Part shown: positions 25,684 to 34,281 of the stretch, piece by piece | Layout: every line of letters begins with the position of its first letter | Numbering within the stretch: position 1 is the first letter of the stretch | Assembly: GCA_965246995.1 (NCBI GenBank) | Contig: OZ252008.1 | Coordinates: 4,489,291-4,553,290 of the forward strand | DNA: 64,000 bases | Direction: 5' to 3' | Origin: VXRJ01 sp965246995 | GTDB taxonomy: Bacteria; Acidobacteriota; Vicinamibacteria; Vicinamibacterales; UBA8438 | The notes under the pieces: generated by a model | The model's input: only the letters and a program-made list of their open reading frames with translations | What the model was told of the DNA's origin: nothing | Database searches by the model: none | Position numbers and translations under genes: made by a program

Positions 25684-25695
25684 GGAGCCCGTGGT
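25684..25695 (+). repeat. Solo terminal repeat of the MITE family
   Basis: GGAGCCCGTGGT here matches the left end of the MITE exactly, but the rest of the element is absent. It may be a scar of a third copy. The stretch from 25545 to 25816 holds otherwise only the TetR-like palindrome and leader sequence. Confidence 0.5.
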
Positions 25696-25816
25696 TCACT
25701 ACAAGGCCGCCGACAGGCTTGACAAAGCCGCGCGGGCGTCCAAAATGGAGAGTCTGACTGGAGGGAAGCGCGTCTGTCCCGGGTGGACAGACCGCCGGAC
25801 GGAGGAGATGCGACCT

Positions 25817-27664
25817 ATGCCGACTCGACGCCACCGTTCCGCCGTACTCGCCGGCGCCGCGCTGGCGTTTCTTGTCAGCAGCCACGTCGCGGCGGCCAAC
25901 CCGCAGGACTGGGATCCGGGACCCGCTTCCTGGACGGGGGACCTGACCGCCATCACTGCGGCGGACTGGAGCTACGACCGCGCCGAGCACCTGCTGGGTC
26001 GTGCGGGCTTCAGCGGCACTCCCGAGGAGATCCGGAAGCTGGCGGCGATGACGCCCGAGGAAACGGTCAGGGCCCTGGTCGACTACGACGACATTCCGAA
26101 CGACCACCTGTCGCCGTTCGAGCACTCGGGCTTCTGGGACGAGGGGCTGTTGCAATTCCCGCCCAGCCGGCCCGCGGCGACCGAGCGGGCCATGGTGCGC
26201 GGCGGGAGCATGGGCATCCGGGTCAAGCCGGAGTTCGTCAACCGCCACATGCAGCCGGTCTCCGACCGCTTCTTCTACTGGCTGCGCGCGAGTGCGCTTG
26301 AGACTCGTCGCGTCGGCTACTGGTGGGCAGAGCGGATGCTCGACACCGACCGGCCGCTGCAGGAAAAGATGGCGCTGTTCTGGCACGGGCATTTCGCCAC
26401 CGCCCAGAACAAGGTCCGCGACTACCGGAAGATGCTGCTGCAGATCGAGACTTTCGAGCGGCACGCGGCCGGGAACTTCGGCGAGCTGCTCGTCGCGATC
26501 GCGAAGGATCCGGGGATGCTGTACTACCTGGATGCCGGCGTGAACGTGAAGGGGGCCGCCAACGAGAACTTCGCCCGCGAGGTGATGGAGCTGTTCACGA
26601 TGGGCGTGGGCCACTACGCCGAGAAGGACGTCCGGGAGGGGGCGCGGGCATTCACGGGCTGGAATTTCGTGAACCTCGACTTCGTCGTCAACGAGGAGCA
26701 GCACGACGACGGCCCCAAGACCTTTCTGGGGCGCACCGGCAACTTCGACGGCGTGGACGTGCTCGACATCATCCTTGAACAGCCGGCGACCGCCGAGTAC
26801 ATCGCGGCCAAGATCTACCGCTTCTTCGTCCGCGAGGATCCGTCGCCAGCGTTGCAGGCCGAGCTTGGCGCCATCCTGCGGGACAACCAGTACGAGCTCA
26901 AGCCGCTCCTGCGGACGATCTTCCTGTCGCGCGATTTCTACAGCGAGGCGAGCTACGGCGCCCACATCAAGGGGCCGGTAGAGCATTTGATCGCGATGCT
27001 TAAGCAGCTCGGCGCCCCGGACGTGCCGGGCGTGCCAGACTTCAACAGTACGGCCATCGCGCTGGGCCAGCACCTGCTGAACCCGCCTTCGGTGGCGGGC
27101 TGGGCGCAGGGCCGGTCCTGGATTACGCCCGCCCTCCTGCAGGAGCGGGGCAACGTCGCCTTCAACTACCTGTTCCCGGACGTCATCGACTTCAGGGATC
27201 CGAGTTTCCTCGCCCGGCGCGGGGACGGGATGGTGGGCGAGCGCCTGCGGAACGGCTACGACTTCGGCGCCGCCATCTCCATCGACGGCGACCCGAACCA
27301 GATGACGGCGTTCGACCTGTCCGCCCTGGAACGGGACGAGCTGTTCAACACGCGCGTCTCCGGCTACCGCGCGTGGGCCGAGGCGGTGCGCAAGCTGATT
27401 CCGACGCCGCGCGGCGCGGCCCGCTTCGACATGACCGACATGGTCCTGGATTCCGGCGCGGCGACCACGAGCGAGGCGGTTGACCACCTGCTGGCGCGGT
27501 TCCTGCGGGTGCCGGTGGCGGCCGACCTGCGGGACGCGCTGGTGGAGCTGCTGAGCGAAGAGCTCGGAACCTCGGATCTTCCTCGCGCCCGGACCTACAT
27601 GGAAGACCCGCTGCGCTTGGTGACGCACATCATCATGAGCACGCCGGAGTATCAGATCGACTAG
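25817..27664 (+). CDS. Exported DUF1800 family protein
   Basis: The ATG at 25817 is nine bases after GGAGGAG, and a signal peptide follows (RSAVLAGAALAFLVSSHVAA). The DUF1800 pattern is complete: AEHLLGRAGFSGTPEEIRKL, MLDTDRPLQEKMALFWHGHF, GNFGELLVAIAKDPGMLYYL, NENFAREVMELFTMGVGHYA and HLLNPPSVAGWAQGRSWITP. Length is 615 residues. DUF1800 proteins are always found next to DUF1501 proteins and are thought to act together outside the cytoplasm; the chemistry is not known. The DUF1501 gene follows after 23 bases. Confidence 0.92.
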   Translation: MPTRRHRSAVLAGAALAFLVSSHVAAANPQDWDPGPASWTGDLTAITAADWSYDRAEHLLGRAGFSGTPEEIRKLAAMTPEETVRALVDYDDIPNDHLSPFEHSGFWDEGLLQFPPSRPAATERAMVRGGSMGIRVKPEFVNRHMQPVSDRFFYWLRASALETRRVGYWWAERMLDTDRPLQEKMALFWHGHFATAQNKVRDYRKMLLQIETFERHAAGNFGELLVAIAKDPGMLYYLDAGVNVKGAANENFAREVMELFTMGVGHYAEKDVREGARAFTGWNFVNLDFVVNEEQHDDGPKTFLGRTGNFDGVDVLDIILEQPATAEYIAAKIYRFFVREDPSPALQAELGAILRDNQYELKPLLRTIFLSRDFYSEASYGAHIKGPVEHLIAMLKQLGAPDVPGVPDFNSTAIALGQHLLNPPSVAGWAQGRSWITPALLQERGNVAFNYLFPDVIDFRDPSFLARRGDGMVGERLRNGYDFGAAISIDGDPNQMTAFDLSALERDELFNTRVSGYRAWAEAVRKLIPTPRGAARFDMTDMVLDSGAATTSEAVDHLLARFLRVPVAADLRDALVELLSEELGTSDLPRARTYMEDPLRLVTHIIMSTPEYQID

Positions 27665-27687
27665 GGGAACCCGTCCACGAGAGGTGC

Positions 27688-28953
27688 ATGACCATGACCC
27701 TGACCAGTCGCGGCAAGAAGCTGTGTGATTCCAGTGGCGTGTCCCGCCGCCAGGCGCTGAAGATCGGCGCCCGCGGCATCGGCCTCGGCCTGCTCGGCAG
27801 CGGGCTCGGCCCCCTGCCGCCGCTCTTCGGCGCGACGTCGGAGGCGCTGGCCGCCACCGAGGGCAAGATCATGGTGGTCTTCGAGTGGTTCGGCGGCTAC
27901 GACGGCTTGAGCACCTTCGTCCCGTACGGGGACGACGAGCTGTACCGGCGCCGTCCGACCATCGGCGTCCGCGAGGATGACGTCATCAAGGTGGACGAGC
28001 ACTTCGGCTTCCAGAAGTCGATGGTGGGCATGCACCGGTTGTGGGAAGAGGGCAACTGCGCCGTCATCCACGGCGCGGGCTACGAGCAGCCGTCGTTCTC
28101 CCACTTCGCCTCCAGCTCGTTCTGGCACACCGGCGCCCCCAACAGCGGGGAGGCCTACGGCTGGTACGGACGCACCGCCGACGCCCTGGATCCGACCGGT
28201 TCTCCCAATTTCCTGGTGAACATCTCGTCGGCGCAGTCGCTGGCCGTGCGGGCGCACGAGCACGTCCCGGTCGTCTTCGACGATCCGGGCGCGTTCCGCC
28301 GCGACTTCTTCCACCCGCAGAGCCCGTACATCGACAAGCTGGGCAACGGGCAGGCAGCGCGCACCGACATCCACAAGTTCCTGCTCGACGTCAACCAGAG
28401 CGCCCGCGAGGCGTCGGCCCTGGTCAGCCAGGCGTGGGAGAACTACACGAGCTCCCGCAACGGCGATGTGCGCCTGCTCGACCTCGACAAGGTCGTGGCC
28501 CTGATCGAGAACGACTTCCCGGCGCGGCTCTACTACGTGCGGCTCCGCAACAGCCTGTTCGACACCCACGTCAACCAGGAGAGCCCGCACAACCGCCAGG
28601 TGCAGTACTGCTCCGACGCAGTCTGGGGCTTCTTCGAGGAGATGAAGCGCCTTGGCAAGCAGGACGAGGTGTGCATCTTCATCCACAGCGAGTTCGGCCG
28701 GCGCGTGCCGGAGAACACCGGCCTCGGCACCGACCATGGGACCGCCAACGTCTCCTTCGTGCTCGGCGGCGGCGTCAAGGGCGGCCAGTACAGCACGCCT
28801 CCCAGCCTGACCGACCTCGTGCTCGGGGACAATCTGCAGTACACCACCGACTTCCGGCGCGTGTACGCTTCGCTCATCGAGGAGTACCTCGGCTACCGCA
28901 AGTCGGAAGACGTGCTGGGGGACAGGTTCGAGACGCTGGGGATGTTCGCGTAA
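27688..28953 (+). CDS. DUF1501 family protein, Tat-exported
   Basis: A twin-arginine signal (SRRQALKIGARGIGLGLLG) lies near residue 19. The alkaline-phosphatase-like DUF1501 fold follows: MVVFEWFGGYDGLSTFVPYG, HGAGYEQPSFSHFASSSFWH and FIHSEFGRRVPENTGLGTDH with GTANVSFVLGGGVKGGQ. Length is typical at 421 residues. It is the second gene of the DUF1800/DUF1501 operon; it probably binds metal in a sulfatase-like site, inferred from the fold. Function unknown. Confidence 0.93.
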   Translation: MTMTLTSRGKKLCDSSGVSRRQALKIGARGIGLGLLGSGLGPLPPLFGATSEALAATEGKIMVVFEWFGGYDGLSTFVPYGDDELYRRRPTIGVREDDVIKVDEHFGFQKSMVGMHRLWEEGNCAVIHGAGYEQPSFSHFASSSFWHTGAPNSGEAYGWYGRTADALDPTGSPNFLVNISSAQSLAVRAHEHVPVVFDDPGAFRRDFFHPQSPYIDKLGNGQAARTDIHKFLLDVNQSAREASALVSQAWENYTSSRNGDVRLLDLDKVVALIENDFPARLYYVRLRNSLFDTHVNQESPHNRQVQYCSDAVWGFFEEMKRLGKQDEVCIFIHSEFGRRVPENTGLGTDHGTANVSFVLGGGVKGGQYSTPPSLTDLVLGDNLQYTTDFRRVYASLIEEYLGYRKSEDVLGDRFETLGMFA

Positions 28954-28970
28954 AGGCGCTCCGTGCCTGG

Positions 28971-29086
28971 CGGGGGCGTGCTTCAGTCCAGCCGTTTGTG
29001 GATGTTGCGCGAACCGCCATGCAAGGCCGCGGCGACTCCACCGACAATCACGAATTCAACGTGACGGTCGTGTAGGGCATTCAGGA
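28971..29086 (-). pseudogene. Remnant of nucleotidyltransferase gene (copy of 33291-33779)
   Basis: Bases 28971-29010 match 33291-33330, and 29011-29086 match about 33698-33779, which are the two ends of the intact gene. The 370 bases between are missing, joined at GATGTTGCGC/GAACCGCC. The second junction, at 29086, leads straight into a fragment of the outer-membrane-like gene. It encodes nothing useful. Confidence 0.8.
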
Positions 29087-29492
29087 TCTCAACTACGAGC
29101 TCCCCTATGGGTGGTATCGAAACCCCTACCTGTACCACGGTCGCGGCTATCTAAGCTACTCGATCCTTACCGGGCGCTATCGGCTGTTCCTGGACAACCA
29201 GGTGGAACTCGCCCTGGGGTTCGGCGCGCTGCTCAGCGCCGGCGAGAGCCTGCGACTCGACTACCGGTCGTGGCATCCCAACGGCGTGCTCTATTCCGAG
29301 CGAACGACGCGACAGGGTGGGGAATCGATCGACGAATCGCCGCGGGACCCGTGGGGACCCGGAATCGCGATCGAGACACTCGTCGGCCGGAAGGTCTCCG
29401 GCCGTATCGGGATCAGGGGCGGTCTGACGTTCATCATCGCAAGCAGGAACATCCTAATCCAGCCGGTCGTTCAAGCCGTGGTGTCCTTCTGA
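29087..29492 (+). pseudogene. Truncated copy of the barrel-like protein at 34282
   Basis: From ELPYGWYRNPYLYHGRGYL to VQAVVSF this is almost identical to the last 134 residues of the intact protein. The signal peptide and first 77 residues are gone, and no ribosome site is present, although an internal start at 29202 (TGGAACTC... reading GTG) could give a short peptide. It is a decayed duplicate. Confidence 0.8.
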
Positions 29493-29512
29493 ACATGAGG
29501 GGAGTGTGGAGC

Positions 29513-30043
29513 ATGGTGCGATTGATAACGGTTTGCGCCCTGGTGATCGCGGTGTGGCCACCCGTCGCGGAAGCACAGGAAGCGTCGTCCTCGCTGGAGG
29601 CGCTCATCCGCGAGCGCGAGCTGCGACGCAATGTCTGGATCTACGTCACCGACGAGACCGGACAACGCATCAAGGGGAAGTTCAGCGACTTGTCCGCCAC
29701 GTCACTGACCGTCGATACCCCGAACGGCGACAGAAGCTTCGAAGCCTCCGCGATCCGTCGAATCGAGCTTCAGGACTCGATAGAGAGCGGCATCTGGATC
29801 GGGGCCGGCCTCGCCGTTGCCGGAAGCTACGTCTCCTGCTACGCAGAGTCCCGATCCAACGAGTTCTGTTATGTAACGGCGTACGCCTTCCTACCCGCAG
29901 TGGGCGTGGCTGCGTTCGTCGGTGCCATCGTCGACGCCACCAGGCACAGGAAGCTCTACGAGGCGGCCGGCACCAAGCGGGTGACGGTGGCTCCCGCCGT
30001 ATCGCGCGCGGGACTCAGCGTGCGGGCATCCATCGAATGGTGA
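29513..30043 (+). CDS. Exported protein of unknown function, intact copy
   Basis: The ATG at 29513 is eight bases after AGGGGAG and gives a good signal peptide (LITVCALVIAVWPPVAEAQE); an ATG at 29495 in frame has no site. The body has a small domain (NVWIYVTDETGQRIKGKFSD, then SLTVDTPNGDR and IRRIELQDSI) resembling a short SH3-like or carbohydrate-surface-binding strand pair, then a Gly-rich membrane-like stretch (SGIWIGAGLAVAGSYVSCY) and a second hydrophobic segment (FLPAVGVAAFVGAIVDATRH). The homologue at 34934 is cut after the first hydrophobic segment. Family unknown. Confidence 0.65.
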   Translation: MVRLITVCALVIAVWPPVAEAQEASSSLEALIRERELRRNVWIYVTDETGQRIKGKFSDLSATSLTVDTPNGDRSFEASAIRRIELQDSIESGIWIGAGLAVAGSYVSCYAESRSNEFCYVTAYAFLPAVGVAAFVGAIVDATRHRKLYEAAGTKRVTVAPAVSRAGLSVRASIEW

Positions 30044-30155
30044 GTCGATTCGAGAGCAAGAATCGGTTGCAGCCGGCGACCCGATTCCGCAGCGACGAGG
30101 AACGTTGGGCGTCGGTCGTGAACCGCGACCCTGCCGCCGCCGGCGAATTCACCGG

Positions 30156-30593
30156 TCATCTAAGGTGCATGCTGTCGATCCCGCCCCATTGCTCATCGAG
30201 ATACTCCGCGACGAGCCGGCGATGGCAGTGGTCGAGCGTGTCCTCGCTGCATAGCAGGCAACCGTTCGCGAGCAGATCTCTCGACAGGGTCTGCTCGATG
30301 CGTCTCTGCCCCATGAGCGTGAGGAACCGGTTCTCGTATGTCGACCAGTCGCCGTTTCCCTTCTTGTAGGCGTCCAGCATCTCTCTGGTCGGCGCCAGTT
30401 CGGGCACGTGGATGTAGTCCATCCCGCAGAGCGCCTTCAGAAAGTAGGCGAGGTCGTTCTTCTTGGCGAAACCGGCGAGTTGCGACACGTTGTTGAGCCG
30501 GACATCCACGATCCGCCTGGCGCCCGATTCGTGCAGCAACCCGAAGAAACGGCGGGCAGACTTCTTGGTGAACCCAATGGTGAAGATCTTCAT
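30156..30593 (-). CDS. DUF488 family protein (first of two)
   Basis: The protein begins KIFTIGFTKKSARRFFGLL, the N-terminal pattern of DUF488, followed by RRIVDVRLNNVSQLAGFAKK, LCGMDYIHVPELAPT and the signature CSEDTLDHCHRRLVAEYL. The paired Cys and CHR motif is the conserved centre of the family and suggests a metal or thiol site. At 145 residues it is full length. Its ATG overlaps the stop of the second DUF488 gene. DUF488 proteins are uncharacterised and often travel with DNA-processing or conflict genes. Confidence 0.9.
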   Translation of the reverse strand: MKIFTIGFTKKSARRFFGLLHESGARRIVDVRLNNVSQLAGFAKKNDLAYFLKALCGMDYIHVPELAPTREMLDAYKKGNGDWSTYENRFLTLMGQRRIEQTLSRDLLANGCLLCSEDTLDHCHRRLVAEYLDEQWGGIDSMHLR

Positions 30594-31237
30594 GGCTCTT
30601 GCTCAACATCTCGCCCGCCGGCCGGCGAGTCAGCGGTGGCCAGCGTTTCGTCCCGGTGTGCGAACCGTTTCGCCTGTCTGGCGATGGCTCTCTCGACCCG
30701 TTCGTCAGGCCGAACGAACAACGCGCCCTGCCGCGGATCGTCGTGCATCGCGAGCAGTCGGTCCATGGTGTCGGCGTGCGTTTCCAGCCGTCCGTCCGCC
30801 AGGATATGACCGACCGTGACACCCCGCGCCTCGAGCGCCGGCGCGACGAGCAGGGCGCGGTGGCACTCCAACGGCTCTTTCTCCGCGCACATGAGCGCGA
30901 TGCGGTGACTGGCCGCCCCGCGTATCACGCGGTCCAGGCCCCGTTGAAACGACTGGGTTCCGCTGAGACGGTCGTAGCAGATGCGCCCTTTGTCGTAGAA
31001 CGAGGGATCGTCCGAGCGGCCACCCAACTCCAGCCCGAGGAAAACGTACTCGACCCCGTGCGCGGCGAGGCTGTCAGCCAGCGGCTCGCGGTTGAACTGT
31101 GGATTGAAGCGGCTATACGGCGCCGCGCGGACATCCGCCACCGCGTCTGCGTGATGACGCTGCAGCAACGCGACGAACGCCTCCAGGGGATGCGTGGAAT
31201 GGCCGATGGTCAGAGTGTTCCGGTCGATTGCGCGCAT
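30590..31237 (-). CDS. DUF488 family protein (second of two)
   Basis: The ATG at 31237 gives RNTLTIGHSTHPLEAFVALL, with the family TIGHS motif; a GTG at 31255 is also possible and would overlap the upstream gene. Then come VADVRAAPYSRFNPQFNREP and the signature LMCAEKEPLECHRALLVAPA. It continues with a C-terminal extension of about 60 residues (GVTVGHILADGRLETHADTM) absent from the first copy. The two are distinct subfamilies rather than a recent duplication. Overlaps on both sides point to a single operon with the dual-OB gene. Confidence 0.9.
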   Translation of the reverse strand: MRAIDRNTLTIGHSTHPLEAFVALLQRHHADAVADVRAAPYSRFNPQFNREPLADSLAAHGVEYVFLGLELGGRSDDPSFYDKGRICYDRLSGTQSFQRGLDRVIRGAASHRIALMCAEKEPLECHRALLVAPALEARGVTVGHILADGRLETHADTMDRLLAMHDDPRQGALFVRPDERVERAIARQAKRFAHRDETLATADSPAGGRDVEQEP

Positions 31238-31244
31238 GCCCTTA

Positions 31245-31919
31245 TCAGCGATCACCAGCGATGATCGCGGCGATCAATTTGTAGCATGCGTCACCGTAGG
31301 GTTCCCCGAGGCTGATGGTGAGGTAGCACTCACCCAGTTCGTAGGCCCCGTCGAGCTTCGCGAGATAGGTCCGCTCGAATCCTGGATCAGTGACCCACAG
31401 GGCATACTCCCGGCCCGAATGCTCGAATCGGCCCTGCACGCGCCGCTTGTTGTTGCCAAATGCCTCGCCGGGCCTGCACACGATAAGCTGCAGGCGGTCA
31501 ACGTGGATCAACCTTAACGAATCGGCGACCGAACCGATCGCCCCGAGCGGGATCTTGTCGTTCTGGCCGTTGTACGTGCTATGTCCGTCGATCCAGAGCG
31601 GGGCAGCGGGATCCACGAGCGCCGGCAGATCGAACCACGACAGCCTGCCCGCCTTCTCCCAGTAGCAATCTGGATCGAGCAACCAGTTCTCGGACTGATA
31701 GTCCTTAGGCCGCGGTTCCAGCACCGGGATGTCGATGATGTCGAGCACCCGCGGATCGCTGCCGTCTTCGTACTGGCGCTCGTATTCCGACACTTCCTGG
31801 CCATCACGCGCGCTGACCGGTCGGAGCCAACGGCCGGGTCCGGTGTCGCGCCACTCTCGCCCCGCGATGCAGCGCCCCTGCAGCTTCCGGAAGTTCGCGA
31901 GACAAACGATACGCTTCAT
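31245..31919 (-). CDS. Dual OB-fold domain protein
   Basis: The protein opens KRIVCLANFRKLQGRCIAGR, WLRPVSARDGQEVSEYERQY and DIIDIPVLEPRPKDYQSENW, a pattern I recognise as the dual-OB domain found beside DUF488 genes. Later parts are QLIVCRPGEAFGNNKRRVQG and YALWVTDPGFERTYL, ending YLTISLGEPYGDACYKLIAA. At 224 residues it is full length and cytoplasmic. OB folds usually bind nucleic acid or nucleotides, so it may be the recognition component of a three-gene module. That role is inference. Confidence 0.8.
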   Translation of the reverse strand: MKRIVCLANFRKLQGRCIAGREWRDTGPGRWLRPVSARDGQEVSEYERQYEDGSDPRVLDIIDIPVLEPRPKDYQSENWLLDPDCYWEKAGRLSWFDLPALVDPAAPLWIDGHSTYNGQNDKIPLGAIGSVADSLRLIHVDRLQLIVCRPGEAFGNNKRRVQGRFEHSGREYALWVTDPGFERTYLAKLDGAYELGECYLTISLGEPYGDACYKLIAAIIAGDR

Positions 31920-31952
31920 GTTCTGAATCGTTGACGCCCGTTCGTCACCATG

Positions 31953-33191
31953 TCATGCGTCCATATCCGCCGTCCAGATGACGAGACGGAGCTCGCTTTC
32001 GTCGATCGGCGTGTACTCGGGCAGGCGCCCCGACAGGTTCTGGCTTTCCTGAAGGATAATGGGTACGCCGTCGCCGCGCCGATCCATCAGGTTCACACGG
32101 CCGAGGCCGGTCGGTGCCGGACAGCGCGCCAGTAGCGACACGATCAACTCGTTGCGGTTGGCCTGCCGCAAATGCAGGCTGTCCGGTGTGAGGGTGTTCG
32201 CCAGTGCGCCCGGTACGTAGAGCTCGAGACGATCCCCGAACATGTGCAGGCGCACGCGGGCGCCCGCCACCGAGTAGTCCCGGTGCGCCACCGCGTTCAC
32301 GAGCGCCTCGAATATCGCGCGTTCGCTGAACTGCGGGCGCTCTGTACGCGCTGTCGCTTTCGTCGCACGCACCAGCATGTTTCTCCGCACGAAGTGCAAG
32401 GCCTCGGCCACCTGCTCGTCGAGGGGGCCGCCGATATCGCGGGCGTCGGTCTGGTAATCGATGTCGGTTCGCTCGCCGGCGTAGCTGACCGCCTGCACAT
32501 ACGCGTGAGGCAGCCACTGTTGAGGCTCGCGCGTACACAGCAGAACGCCGGCCAGCGTGAGCCGCGCCGCGCCGTCGTCATCATCGGCCACGAGACGGAG
32601 TTTTCGCGCCGCCATCTCGGAGACGCCCTCCTCACTGGAATCCGCCCGCAGGAACCGGTGCGTCAGCGCATAGTCCAGATCGCCCAGTGCGGTGTGCGGC
32701 ACCACGCTTTCGTCGAAACGGATCATCCGGCTCTGACTGCGCTCCTGAAACAGCCGCGCCAGAAGCTCGGGAGGCATTTCCCGCTTTGAACTGCCAAGCC
32801 TGCGGAAATAGCCGCCGGGACTCTTGTGAACGAACAGACTGCGTTCGACATCCACGCAGACCACAGGAACCAGGTCACCGGCCGCGTTCGGCAACTCGAT
32901 TTTTCGAATCGCGGCATCGAGCGGGGGTTTCAGCACGTCATTGCAGATCTCGCGGATCCAGGCTTCAACTGTGTCCAGCGTTTCCAGCGGGATTCCCTCC
33001 ACGTCGCGCGTCCTATCGTCCACGCCCAGAACCAGGACACCACCCCGGCCGTTGGCGAACGCTGCCAGCTCGTCGGCGAGGTCGTTCCGGCTCGGCCCGG
33101 TGATGCGGCCACCCGCAAGTGCTACGCGCTTGAGCTCGAGTGTGGAGTCTTCGCCCAAGCGGATGCGCCGGTTCAAGTCTGCCGGAGTCAT
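31953..33191 (-). CDS. ATP-binding protein with AlbA_2 (Schlafen-like) domain
   Basis: The N-terminal AlbA_2 domain spans about residues 1-130 (EDSTLELKRVALAGGRITGP, ANGRGGVLVLGVDDRTRDVE). A GHKL/HATPase_c_4 domain lies in the C-terminal part (FSERAIFEALVNAVAHRDYS, DRLELYVPGALANTLTPDSL), ending in GVPIILQESQNLSGRLPEY. This is the COG2865 arrangement, annotated as transcriptional regulator; related Schlafen-type domains occur in RNA-cleaving defence proteins. It lies 33 bases upstream of the dual-OB gene on the same strand and may belong to that operon. Confidence 0.9.
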   Translation of the reverse strand: MTPADLNRRIRLGEDSTLELKRVALAGGRITGPSRNDLADELAAFANGRGGVLVLGVDDRTRDVEGIPLETLDTVEAWIREICNDVLKPPLDAAIRKIELPNAAGDLVPVVCVDVERSLFVHKSPGGYFRRLGSSKREMPPELLARLFQERSQSRMIRFDESVVPHTALGDLDYALTHRFLRADSSEEGVSEMAARKLRLVADDDDGAARLTLAGVLLCTREPQQWLPHAYVQAVSYAGERTDIDYQTDARDIGGPLDEQVAEALHFVRRNMLVRATKATARTERPQFSERAIFEALVNAVAHRDYSVAGARVRLHMFGDRLELYVPGALANTLTPDSLHLRQANRNELIVSLLARCPAPTGLGRVNLMDRRGDGVPIILQESQNLSGRLPEYTPIDESELRLVIWTADMDA

Positions 33192-33302
33192 GAATCAGAT
33201 TAACTCAGATCGCGGGCGCACCTCGGCCAACACGGCAGCTTCATGCCTCGGCATCGAGAGCGTCCAGAAGATCACCGGACGCAGTGTCGGCGGGGGCGCG
33301 CT

Positions 33303-33797
33303 TCAGTCCAGCCGTTTCTGGATGTTGCGCAGCTCGGCGATATCCAGCAGGTCCTGTGGTCTGCCCGCGCGCTGTTTCATGGAGATGAGGTCGTCAATCG
33401 ATGCCACGAAGAAAGTGCGTTGACCGACCGTCACCTCGACCGCCCGCTGCCTGAGTTCGTCGAACGCATCGCTCTCCCCGACCAACAGGTCGACCTCCAT
33501 GCTGCCGTCCGTCGTACGGAAGTTCAGTGCCAACATGCCCTTCTCCCGCCGCCAGCGACGGACGTGCCCGATATCGCGAATCCGCTCTATAGGTTCCGGG
33601 ATCCGGGGGCGGGCTCCGAGCGACCACAGCAGGTCGACCGCGGCCTGCCAGGAAGCGGGCGTCAGGCTGGGCACCAGGTCGAGATCGAACGTCACGCGCG
33701 AACCGCCATGCAGGGCCGCGGCGACTCCACCGACAATCACGAATTCAACGTGACGGTCGTGTAGGGCATTCAGGATCTCTAGGAAGCCGCTCTTCAT
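33303..33797 (-). CDS. Nucleotidyltransferase-fold protein (164 aa)
   Basis: The protein reads HVEFVIVGGVAAALHGGSRV with TFDLDLVPS, the GG...DxD signature of minimal nucleotidyltransferases. Then come PIERIRDIGHVRRWRREKGM and GSMEVDLLVGESDAFDEL with a third acidic residue, and ASIDDLISMKQRAGRPQDLL at the C-terminus. The pattern is that of DUF6036/MNT-like enzymes, often toxins or antitoxins. Its start overlaps a small upstream gene. A partial copy is at 28971-29086. Confidence 0.82.
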   Translation of the reverse strand: MKSGFLEILNALHDRHVEFVIVGGVAAALHGGSRVTFDLDLVPSLTPASWQAAVDLLWSLGARPRIPEPIERIRDIGHVRRWRREKGMLALNFRTTDGSMEVDLLVGESDAFDELRQRAVEVTVGQRTFFVASIDDLISMKQRAGRPQDLLDIAELRNIQKRLD

Positions 33798-33972
33798 GCG
33801 TCTGCTGCTCCGCCCGGGCCCTGCGAAGCAAGGTCAGGTCACGGACGCGCCCACTGAGCATCCGCAGCCGTGCTGGGAAAGACCGACTATCGAGTGGCCC
33901 GATGGGTGAGTCGTCGGGACGGACACCGGTCCAATCGATGCCGGGATTCCCCGGCGGTTGCATCACGGGCAT
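33745..33972 (-). CDS. Small protein overlapping nucleotidyltransferase start
   Basis: The frame from ATG 33972 encodes 75 residues: MPVMQPPGNPGIDWTGVRPD, then SFPARLRMLSGRVRDLTLLR and a basic, charged end. It overlaps the next gene's start by 53 bases in another frame, as toxin-antitoxin pairs often do. No family is recognised. Expression as a partner of the nucleotidyltransferase is plausible but unproven. Confidence 0.45.
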   Translation of the reverse strand: MPVMQPPGNPGIDWTGVRPDDSPIGPLDSRSFPARLRMLSGRVRDLTLLRRARAEQQTHEERLPRDPECPTRPSR

Positions 33973-34281
33973 TCTGCTGACGTTGACGTCGCAACGCAAC
34001 TACGACGGGGTGGCCCTCGTCCGCACGTGCTGCCGCAGTATAGCCGGTCGCGGTCGGCGAGCCGCGCGCGTCGCGCCAGCGAGGCGTGGCGTCGAGCGAG
34101 CCCCTTGACAGCCTACCCGTAGCAGGCGCGGGCGTCGAGTCACCCGTGGGACCGACGGCATCCGACCGCCCTGCACCGGACTTCGCACGGCATGAGCCGA
34201 ATTCCGACGCGATTTCGCACTTCCCAGTGACGGCGGGCTAGACGCCGAGACCGAATAACCGCGAAGGGAGCGATCGCAGAC
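33973..34281. other. Intergenic region, no gene seen
   Basis: Some 310 bases separate divergent genes at 33972 and 34282. I see no convincing coding frame, tRNA or repeat. The last bases (GCGAAGGGAGCGATCGCAG) hold the ribosome site of the plus-strand gene. Confidence 0.6.

Noticed and set aside
25637..27628. Minus-strand open frame of about 660 codons opposite DUF1800
   Set aside because: It is the antisense of a gene with clear family motifs and a ribosome site, with shadow-like composition.
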